Source: Acanthaster planci (lineage: Eukaryota; Echinodermata; Asteroidea; Valvatida; Acanthasteridae). Taken from it: DNA of 64,000 nucleotides. Numbering within the stretch: position 1 is the stretch's first letter; every line of letters starts with the position of its first letter. The notes below the pieces were generated by a model. That model searched no databases. It was not told the origin of the DNA and saw only the letters and a list, made by a program, of their open reading frames with translations. A program made the position numbers and the translations under genes. Where the stretch lies: NCBI RefSeq assembly GCF_001949145.1, contig NW_019091490.1:1-64000 (forward strand), read 5' to 3'. Positions 34,574-46,500 of this stretch are shown piece after piece.

Positions 34574-37500
34574 GTAAGCAAACTCACTTGTATTTCACAC
34601 TGTGATCCTTGGGTTGTCTTTTTTGTTCCTTTGCAAACTGTTGCTTGCCTTTTTTCCTATGTATCCTTCCAAATGAATTGTTCTCTATGTTTTCCGGTAT
34701 GTTTTTGAGTTTTCTTATGGATCCAATGTTCCTTAAACTCTGTTATTTATCGATAGTCATTGCCCAGTCAAAAAGTAACGGAAATAAGTACCCCCTCTTC
34801 TGCCCCAGGGATTTACGCCAATGGTAAGCATAGAACTCTAAATTTCGTGTTTTTTTCTGATATTTGGCATTGCAGGGATGCTTTTGGATGTGATAGGGAA
34901 ACCAACTAGCCAGAGTTCAACCTCAGAGAGTGGTTATCAGGCACGGAAGGCAGTTGATGGAGATATTCACGCAATTACGCACACGGGTGAGTCACGTCAA
35001 GCCGAAATTTCACTAATCATTTACAGCATCATAACCGCTTATTAGCGGAGAATTTTTTTGTCAGCCTGGTATATTCATAAAGAGAAATGCACTATTTCTT
35101 TTGGAACTTCGAAGTTAAACAAATGCTCAGGCTCAATTTGTTTGGACAACTTTGGGCAATCGTTAACTGAATCTCTGTTCATGCTTTGGGAAAAGTACCG
35201 CAAGCAGGCTTCACACAATTTTTCTATTATTTTATAGTGGAGGAGCGAAATCCGTGGTGGAGATTGGACCTGGAGGCTGTCTACTGCTTGAAGAAAGTTA
35301 CCATAATAAACAGGATGGACGAATGGGGTAAAATTGACAAAGTTTAAGTTCATGCCATATTGAGAAAGTGTCCTCATTTCAATTTCACGCTTGGTGCGTT
35401 TAAACATATGAAAATGACAGAAACAAATCTTGAAATGCCTCGGTAGATTTCATTTTTATTTTATTTGCCATGTTCAACTGGGGTCATTTTTCAAAGTTTT
35501 CCCCGCTAATCATCCTTATAGTCATTTGAGCAAGTAATGAATTGATGAAGATCACCAATTAATGTAACTTTATACTGGCAAAATGAAGCAAGTTCGTGAA
35601 ATTTGGGGGTATTCCGCGACGAGAGATTCCTATTTATCTTGAAGCCCTTCTTCAGCTGCAGTTGTTTATCTAACAGCCCGATTTCTCTTTTCGAGTCATC
35701 TGATTCAGTTGGCACAAGGTTTCAAACTGCTGACTTATTGCCAGCCAAGGATCCCTTCTCCTCTTATACCTGTAAACACCAGGGTATTGCAACATATACA
35801 GTCATTTGCAAAAGTTTAAGTCCACCTGGAATTGTATTTAAGGCAGCATGGGTAAAGAAATCCAGTCTAAGTAATAATAAAAAAGAGGGCACATTATGTA
35901 CTAGACTATAACATATCAAATATGGCATACTAAGGCAATATGGATACCAAGGTTACACATTGGAAATAGACATAAGTTGATTGATTGGTTTAAAGTTTAG
36001 TTTTTCTTCAGGTTATGGGTGTTTCTAAACCTTTACAAATGACTCTATTGGTTTAAACACTTCCTATTTTGCATTGCCCTGTAACATCTCAGCACACAAT
36101 AGGCAAATAATCACGACAACTTCAGATGCAAGCAAAAGCTAATAATCTTCTAGGAACTTTTTGCACACGGGATGAACCTGCCTCTTAAAGCCACATCACA
36201 CTCAATTGACCAATCACAGCGCGCGAATTTTGTCGATCCTTTCCACGAGCACACTTCGTAGACAGATTTCGTGAATTTTTATTGGCCAATGCGCTGCACA
36301 CTCTTGGAGGTGCACTATTGTGAAACGCCCGTATTGCGCTTTACAATTCAAATACTTGCTGGGCCGCACTTGGGCTATTTTACTGAAAGTTCACAACAGT
36401 AGGCATNNNNNNNNNNNNNNNNNNNNNNNNNNNNNNNNNNNNNNNNNNNNNNNNNNNNNNNNNNNNNNNNNNNNNNNNNNNNNNNNNNNNNNNNNNNNNN
36501 NNNNNNNNNNNNNNNNNNNNNNNNNNNNNNNNNNNNNNNNNNNNNNNNNNNNNNNNNNNNNNNNNNNNNNNNNNNNNNNNNNNNNNNNNNNNNNNNNNNN
36601 NNNNNNNNNNNNNNNNNNNNNNNNNNNNNNNNNNNNNNNNNNNNNNNNNNNNNNNNNNNNNNNNNNNNNNNNNNNNNNNNNNNNNNNNNNNNNNNNNNNN
36701 NNNNNNNNNNNNNNNNNNNNNNNNNNNNNNNNNNNNNNNNNNNNNNNNNNNNNNNNNNNNNNNNNNNNNNNNNNNNNNNNNNNNNNNNNNNNNNNNNNNN
36801 NNNNNNNNNNNNNNNNNNNNNNNNNNNNNNNNNNNNNNNNNNNNNNNNNNNNNNNNNNNNNNNNNNNNNNNNNNNNAAGAGTGATGCCATGTAAGTGAAC
36901 TCAGAATTTTAGCGAACAAACATTGAAATGAAACCTCCCGAAGAAATGTAAGTTTGAAATGAATGACACAAATGTGTAATAATATATTCTACGCAGACAT
37001 CCGTTTAGATGGTGCACAAGTACGAGCTGGATTGAGCCCAGATCGCTTATCGAACAGGCTGCTAGGGACAATCGATCACAGCTGGAGTAACAACGGTGCG
37101 ACAGCCATTACGTTTGTAGCAAATCCAGTTGTCACTGCTCGTTACGTGAGTGTTGATCTCCCTGGTGAAAATAAAATCCTTCAGCTTGGTGAAGTCATGG
37201 TTGAAGAATTCATTGGTGAGGAGTTTGTTGCGTCAACAGGTGAGCGATGGATACTCTCAAAATCGATCTTTTGTTCACTTGCATCGCTTGTTTGCAAGCA
37301 TATATGACCTATCTACAGCTACTGTAGGTGTCAAATTAGTGTCAAAACATGCTCAAAACACGAAGTGAAAAATGCAGTAAGCGATGAGTGAAAGATTCAC
37401 AATGTTAAAACAATCGACTTTATTCAATTTTAATTGAATTACCATGCTTTTGGGCATGAAAAGGTATACAAGTTTGTGTAGTAATTTTGGTTTTAAGACG

Positions 37501-40500
37501 CAACAAAACGATACAAATAAAAAGTACAAGAAGGAATTTTTGCAAAGATCTGTTTCATTTCACTAATACACCACAAGGGAAATTCACCTTATTGTTTGTT
37601 TGACTCATATACTGTAACTAGCCAATTTGCAACATTTTGCTATTATATGTGGATACTTTTAGCCAAACAACGGCGGCGCAGATGGAACCATCCGTTTTAA
37701 GAAATATTAGAGGCTTTGATCGGTTTCTAACCACGTCAAGTTTGACTTTCGGATGTAAACAAGGCAACACATCTGGCAACTGAACCCTATGCGTTCAGTT
37801 TGCTGGGACATTTGTAATACCGCCCGTTAACTTGCACATCAACATATGTGACTGTTAACCGTTATTATTCACAAGAAAACGCATTTCAGTTCGGTTTTCA
37901 TTCCCAAAAATACACGTTTAAAAAACTGATTTTGCGCATACAGAGAAGTCGATGTTAATCTTGAGAAAGTCATAAAATCATGGGAATTTGTTAAGTTTAA
38001 TAAACGTCGTTTCACCCCCCCCCTCTTTTTCTGCAGCAATTACTCTAAATGGAAGTAGAAGTTCCCAAAGTAGCCAGTACAATGACTGGGCTTCTGATCG
38101 AGCTGTGGACAGAGCCTTCGTGTACCAAGACCCTCACTGCAGCCGAACACGTAAGTGCCATAACATTACCTACCGGTGATACACTGAAGGGCTGTTACTT
38201 TTATTTACAGCTTTTCCAACGTAATTGGGAAGGAGGATGAAACCAGTGGCGTATCCAGCGGGGAAGGGGGCAACCTATCCCCCTACAGATTTAAAAAAAT
38301 ACTTCTTAGTTGAGCAGGAAAAAAGTAATCAGCCTGTTTATTTATCAAATAATAGCACCAAAATGCTGAGAAAACAACACAAGCAAATAAAGCAAGGCTG
38401 TCGGGTCTTTTTTCCCCCAACATCATGTTGAATGATCCCAAAACCTCATTTGCTTTTGAAGCCCCCCCCCCACACCAAAAGCTCGATAGCCTACGATGCT
38501 AGATGAAACTTACACATCGAAGCTGCGATTCCTATGAGAATTTACGTTTAAGTGGGCATATATATGTAATTCTTCCCAAAGAGTCTAAGATCAGTTTGTG
38601 ACGTGTAAATAGTTAAGACATTTTGTGAGGGACTTTTGGACAAAATACATAGTTAGTTGTTACGTAACTCTTATATTTTGTTTGAATGTTTCACAAAAAG
38701 TTTGAAGTGTGAGGATGATATATCAAAGAAAAAGTGGCTGTGGTGTGAAAAGAACATTGCTTAAAGTTTGGTTATAAATTTCAGTATGCTGGTATCAGAG
38801 TTCCCTAAAAGGAAATACCCTGCTCCATTTGTATTTGAGGAATTTATTGAGAAATCGTGGAATGATTCCAACAGAATCCCTCAAAGGCAAGCCTCATCAG
38901 AAAATAATAAGCGGGTATGATGAAGCCATGAACGTTACAGCAGAGTGTCACAAAATAAAGTTTACTAGCTTTCCTTTATCAAATTCTAGAACACTGAATA
39001 TAAAGCATTGAAAAAAGTCAGAAACCTTCTGCCAAGCAAGTATATGACTATTGTCTAATAATAAACCATTCCTTCGGGTTTATTTATTATTTTTGGTAGC
39101 CTTTAGTGATGACCTAAACCTAATATAGTTCTTAAAATAATTCGCGTGAAAATAACATATCCCGATGAGTCTATTTTACACCAAGCCTGCACCCCTTCAG
39201 CTCAAATTGATTCCTTAGAAAGTTTATTAAATTGAGCCAACGTTCTAAAGGAGGATTGTTTTAGAATCAGTAATAGGTAATCAGGAGCCAAAAACCAAAT
39301 ATTTAATTTAAAGAGTAATTTATCATGAAATGATCAAATTGATCTTGTTAAAGCTAATACCTTTTCAAACACATAAAGCGCACTTGTTACTCTAATAATT
39401 TGGTACTTCCACTTCTAGCCAAAGTAAGGCCAAAATTTAAAGCAGTACATACACTATTTAAAATACGGTGCCTACATTTATTAATTTTTTGTTTTTTTGT
39501 TAATCACAAACTGGCACCTGGATAAAAGGCAATGGAATATGCCATGAAATGTGTAAAATATCCAACAAGTTTTTACATTTTTGAGTTTTCCAATGTTTCA
39601 CTTAATGTTTGTGTTAAATTTGAGAAAAAATAAAAAACCTCGGTTTCTGACTGTGCAAAGTCTGTGCTCCATAACTATGATAGTATTTTACCCAGTCTGT
39701 GCCTCTTTTAAACTTGTTCCAGGACGTTTGATAGATAGTTCAGAAAACACGTGGTGGAAAATCGACCTTGGGTCACCGCAATGTGTTGGACAAATCAGGT
39801 TGAAAAGCAGAGACGAACCAAACAGTAAGTTAAACTCCCGTTTAATAGGCCTTTCTTAATGTATCTACAAAGTTTATGCCGGAACTGAAAACGAGACTGT
39901 AGGGTACTCCGCGGTTTTGGCGAACATGGCGAAGCATTGTGTTGCAGCAATTACGAACGAAGATCATCGCCCGAAATTAGCTATCATCGATTTCCAAAGG
40001 AAAAGAGTAAAGAAAAAAGTGTATTGTTGAGATCAAACGAGACAGGGGCACTATTTAAGGAAGATTTTGACTTTGAAACGACTTCTTTTGGCACTTAAGA
40101 TGTTCGTATACAAAATCGCAATCACTGGTCCTACACCGTACACCTTTGCACTTTGGTGCAGTTCGTTTGATCCAATCTTTTCCTTCCTGATTGCGCCCAG
40201 AATAAGGAAAAAAAATGTCTGTAATTTTCGAATTAGCATCAATAGAATTCTGAACTTCGAAACTGAAAGGAAATAGCCCAGTCATTAAATGTAACCCGCT
40301 AAATAAAAAAAATCAGCATTAACTGCGCATGTATGCAGCGTCAACAAAACGTCCAAGACAAAATCCCGTAAATAAATGGCCTACCCTTCAGATTATGAAT
40401 ATAGGCTTCTGAAAAATACTCGACGCCTTTATCAAGCTAATGCTCTCCACTGCTTTGGGGGTCCTTTTTGAAGTTTTCCTCCACAAACCTGAAGGTTATC

Positions 40501-43500
40501 TCGGGAACCACGGAAAGGTCCCTTCCCGTTTACAGCCATTGTGAGACACGAAGCCCCTATAGGCTCGTTTTTAGTCGCTGTGAATAAAATTTGCATAAAT
40601 ATATAGAAAGGTCTGTTCTATTTCACCTCAAGAATATAACAAACTGATCCTTGAAATGGAGTAAAAGAAATCTCTTAACTACAAACGTTTCAATAAGTTG
40701 GGCCATTAACATTTCAATAACTAAGAAAAAATCAAATGATCCCACGATAAACTTGAGGACCCTTTCCACTCAAACTGGGTTTACTTTGGATCTTAAATAT
40801 CGGTATAACTGTTCTATATGTTACATTTTACATGCTATTGTGTTAATGTATCTTCTTACAGTTGCTGAGAGGTTGCATTTGAAACACGCTGCTGTACGAG
40901 CAGGTCTTAGCAATGAACCTATCGACAATACCATGTGCGGTAGTCCGGTCACTGAGTACCAAGCTGTAGCCAATAACTGGATGGAGTTTGACTGCAATTC
41001 GCCTGACGGCGTGATTGCGCGATACGTGAGCGTCAATATTCAAAGGACAATTGAACTTGCACTGTGTGAAGTGCTTGTTTTACCGTGTGATCTTCCAAAA
41101 GGTGATCAGTCCTCCTACAGTTTTTATCCTTTTATCTGTTGGGGTGTATGATTGTTTGGGTTGTTCTTTTTTGTGTGTGTGAGGGGTTACCATGTATGTC
41201 TTCCGTGTATATACCATTTTTGCGTTGTTTGATGTTTTGTTAGTGTTTTTATTGTAGTACTTATAGATTATTATTTTTATTTAGATATTATATAGATTAC
41301 TGTTTTCTGAAAATCACGCAGAAGCGTGGTTAAATTTTATGTTACGGTTTTATTCTAGCCTTTTCAATATTTTTGGGTCCCTTTTACAAAAACTTTGAAT
41401 TTGTTTTATCTTCTGTGTTTTGTTGAATCTAATTATCTTCATGTATAAATAAATAAGGAATGAATGAACGAATGTAAGGATAAATCCTTCCTGCGCCTTT
41501 GAAGCCGGAATATTGCCTGCCTGCCCTACAGCCTAGTTACATGTCTGTTTGTTTGTATTTGCTGGTTGAGGGATAGGGATGTTGGTTGGGTTGTTTATTT
41601 TTCCATGATTTTATATCTGCTCTGCTCTTCTCTACTCTGCACATGGATACATGCAGATAGCTATATATTTGAGGGGTTATTTGTTTTTAATCCAAGGCTG
41701 GATTCGGCGTCTTCGGTATACGTTATTTAATGCTGAGTAGCTGTTAGCCATTAACTAAACACAAACACATGGCAGGTTTAACCTGCCCTTAAATACTTTG
41801 CCCGTCGATTTTACGATAAAATGTTGGCAACCACGGCTGCCAGGTAATTTCACGTTAAATGAACAGGACATTTGCACACTGAAGGAATAATTCCACCTAT
41901 TCGAACTTACAGACGACTTTACTCTTGTGGTAAATCCTGCTGTCGTCGACCTAAGCGGAGGTAATGGTGCAATCCTTACAGCGTACAAAGGTCCAAACGA
42001 TATACAAGCCGGTGTAAGTTTTGGCCGTCAGTTAGTAACAGGTGGATTGGATGGACTTCCCCCGGGATCAACCGAAGAAGACGAGCTGTCTTTCGAATGC
42101 ACAGCCAGAACGCTTCGTTTGATACCTTCTGCCGGCCGGAAAGACGGGGTCGGGGTGTACTATTTTGAAGCAACAAGAAGAGACCAAAAAACGAGGATTC
42201 AAACTGTAATGCTGCCTGAAAATGGTGAGATTATTATATTAATCTGTGATTGCAGAACTGGGGTAAAATTGGACATGGGATATCATGAATCATCTGCTAA
42301 AATGTGACGAAAAAAATCCTCATTGAAGGATTCGTTACCCTATAAACTTCTTTACACCAAAATGAACGGTACGTGTTTAAAAAAAAGCCAAAAACTTGAT
42401 CAATGCCATTGAGCTTGGCATTGGGAAATTAAAACTCTACTTCCTTTAAATTTCTCTTTTGTCAGTCACCAACGTACAGATGCATGTACGTCCTGTGCAG
42501 AGAACACAACGAGCTAATACCGGGGACTCAGTTCAGATTGAGATGCTCGACGTGAATTCACAGAACAAGGACTACAGATGGCGGCACGACGGTGGCTGTG
42601 TCATTCCTTCCTGGAATGGTCAGCTCAGTGTAATAATCAATGATGTTTCTGTTGGTGATGGAGGAATCTACAGCTGCTTTGTGTCTGGACAGGAAGATCA
42701 ACAGCTACATGGTATCATGAGACTCATCGTGAGAGGTCAGTAAAAAATACATACATTGTAAGCTTATGAGAACAAAATGAGGAAAATCAAACAATTTGAA
42801 GACAACATCTAGAAACAACAGAATAAATAGAGGAACATGAATGTACACATAACGCCTTGTCGTCAACCTTCAAGGAGGCCTTATATGTATGTATTTTGAC
42901 GAGTAGAGGTAAACCACATAAAGTATCAACCAATGCCAAGGACTAGGTTTCCTCTTTTCGAATGCCAAATCTAGTCAATACTCAAATTATTTCCATCCAA
43001 AGCTTGCTTCATGTTTTCCTGTTCCTTTAAATGGATATTTCAATGAGCAATTTTGAAACTCGACTCGGGTTTTTTCCATTCCTTCTTTTGTTTAGCTGAT
43101 ATTGCGATTATTTTAAGAGCTATTTTCAATTTGAGGACAATACACAGCTTTCACTGCACAGCTTTTACAGCAACAGTCCTCACAGCGTGTATATTATGTA
43201 ACACCACTCTGCAAGAATGAATGCCCATTTTAACTGAAATACCATCTTATGATAGATTTTTGGTAAAATAATTTTAATCAGGTTGTTCTGCTGGTATGTG
43301 GGGTCCACCATTGTGTCTAAACACCTGTCGTCAATGCTACAATGGAGGCATCTGTGATGATAAGACGGGAAGTTGCATCTGCGCTCCGGGCTTCAGCGGA
43401 CAACGTTGTCAACAACGTAACATTCTTCATATCAACTTAAATTTCACAGTAAAACAACTTTTAATTTGTTGTTGAATTTGCCATACACAAACTTGTTCTT

Positions 43501-46500
43501 TTCTCAGATTTGATGGCTTATAGAGAGGGAATAAACTCTTCAGTAGATGTTACATATCTATTTTATATGAAGACACAAAATGTCTTTTTGTTCATACAAC
43601 ACACAGTTCACGGTCGTAACGTATTTGGCCAAAACGCTCGTCATCGCTGCTCCAACAGCACTGATCCACACGACGAGGCTTGCCGAGGTCGTTTGTTTTG
43701 TCTTCCAGATCCTTACGGGTGCTCCTGTGCTGCAGGATACACGGGCCTTGACTGCATGCAAGGTAACAGGGAACCAACATAGATAACGGGGAAACAACAT
43801 TGATACGTAGAACCTTCAAAATCTTTTTTTCTGCAGACAAGAGAAAGTATATGGTGGTGAAGATTCAGAAATTACCACAACCTTACCAAAACTCAAGCAG
43901 GACGAACGGTCTTTGCAGATTGAGTAAATATATATATTATAAATGCTGGCCTAGATCACGAGGGCAGACTCAGTCTTGAGCGGGATATTCTTTATCATAT
44001 TAAACAGAATGTACAGACGGAACGTACGGTGCTGATTGTAAGCTGACTTGTCATTGCGCATCTGGAGGAACCTGCAGTAAGGATACTGGAGAATGCAGGA
44101 ATGATGAATGTGCCTCGTCGTACTTTGGCATCAACTGCCAGTGCTCAAGTAAGAAACCTAATCTCGACACAACCCATACAGTAACATTGATCGCAAGGTC
44201 CATTGCAAGCATTCCTAATTTTTGTCTTATTCGATTTAGGTTCTCCGGGAGAAGTAGAAACAACAACAGTCTCTCAACGTAACTTCAGTCTTTCTTGGGC
44301 AGAGCCAGCATGCGTTTTCCGAGAAGGCACAGCCCTGAGATTCTTGTACCGACTTATTGATGCAGGCTCCGGACAGGTTCTGCTGCAGGCCAATACAACA
44401 CATGAGTCTGTGACCTTGGATGACCTGACACCTTATACCACGTACGGTTTTCAGGTTGCCGTCACAACCATGACAGGAACTGGGCCGCTTAGTGAGCTTC
44501 TTAATATAACGACATCAGAAGCTGGTAAGATGTGTACAAAGATGCATTTCGTTGTTCGTCCTTCACACATACGACTGAAGAACACGATAATGAGCCGTTT
44601 ACTTCTCCACAGAGCCGTCTGCTCCGGTCAGTATCTCCACTCAGAATATCGATGACGTTTCCATCACTGTGACGTGGTCTTCACCCAACCCGCCCAATGG
44701 TGTAATCATCAGCTACGACATTGCTTACTGGAAGTCAACAGATGCAGGGTCACCAAACCTGAGAAACGACGTTGGTGTGACGCCACTCGCGTATCGCGTG
44801 GATGGACTTAACGACTCAACAACATATCATGTGCAGGTAGGACTTCGGATGCAGTGGTATGATCTGTAACGAGCAATTGATCTCAATGGCCGGCTACATT
44901 TGAGGACCAAATTCGCTGTGACACATGGTACTCATTTCTTTCAGTCAAATAGTAAAAAAGAAGATAATTATTAATTATTCTCGTTCGTGAAATTGTAAAC
45001 TATAGCACATCTGGTAAGAGCTTATTGAGTTAAATTGAAATAAACCCAATTCTGGTAAGTGTAATGTTTGATCAGTGCTACTGCTTCCCGCGGGGGTGGA
45101 AGTATAGATTTTTGGTATCTTTAATCCTAAAGAAGCCCAGGGAGGCATCCGCCCCCTCAACATGTTTTCTCTTCCGATAACGCTGCTGTACAGATTTTTT
45201 TGAGCTGACCATTTGGAAGTTTTTAGACATTGTGATACCAACAGTGTGAAAATCAACTCGGGCTGGCACCCATGAAGCCCGAAATTTCAAATGACCGAAA
45301 ACACAAAACCTTACTTTTGATTAATTCAACGTCATAGTTTAATGATAGGGACTATCTTTTAACAGGTAGTTCATCGCAGTCATATTCCCGGTAAGCGTTG
45401 TAGTTCTATGGGCGTACACACGACTGGACCCTCTGTACATATCCTCACATATTTTTCACACGCTCACCTAAGCCGTGAGATAGGCAAAAACCTTTCCCTT
45501 TACATTTAGGTTCAAACTCCTCAGACTATCCTCAATCGTTTCCCAATATCAAAGAATTTCTTTGCGTTAAAGGTACGAGCCAGAACGTCGGCTGGTATTG
45601 GTCCATGGAGTAGCACCGTTGTAGCCTTTACTCAAATCGGAGGTAATGTAACATTATGACAGGCTCCTTTAGCACTGGAATACTGCATTTCTTTTCCTTT
45701 AAAATACATCTATCCTTTTTTAGCTTTTGTATAATACTCTTCCTTGCTATCCTAAGTCAACATTTTTACTGGCTTCTATGCAATTTCCATGTGTTTCAAC
45801 AGTTCCCGGATTTGTGCGAAATCTTCATCAGACGAATGTGACTGATAGATCGATTTCCTTGGCGTGGGACGAGCCTCTTGACCCAATGGGTCAAATAGCA
45901 AGTTACATAGTATGATGTACCCATAAAATAGCTTGGAAAACATCATTATGTTAGACTACAGTTCCAGTATTGACATGCTGCAAGGAATAGGTCTATGAAT
46001 TCGTGAAAACTGTCACATCAACAAAATGATACCTAATCTAGTAATGCTAAACATGTAAAAAGCCACTATTAAGAAAACGACTTGCTTCTTCAGATTAATG
46101 CTGACGAATTTTTGAATATCTTTCCAAGGTTGAGTACCGGATCACTGAGAAGCCCTACGACCAAAGTTTTGTAGCAGGCAGTGAATACACGAGGACGGAC
46201 GTGAATGATCCCTGGTACCGCAAAGATTACTGTGAGCCTGGGACGAAATACGAGTTTCGAGTTTTCGCCCAAAATGAAGAGAATGCAGGAAAAACTAGCA
46301 GCTTGGAAGTATTCACAAAGCCATTAAGCGGTACGACATACTGCTTAATTTTTTTATGCTGAGACTGGTTTACAAAATGAAATAAATCTGGATCAAACTA
46401 ATTTAATTATTATTTATTTACATGCTCGGATCAAGACATTCCTCAACCAGAGCCTGCAAGGACACTTCCCGAAGAAATGACAGACACAACCGTCACAATT

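Noticed and set aside
36320-36919. Long open frames across the N run on both strands
   Set aside because: They are open only because N codons contain no stops.
38245-38500. Possible mobile element starting with gtggcgtatccagcgggg and ending near a C-run
   Set aside because: The start resembles common invertebrate repeat ends, but no inverted end or target duplication was found.
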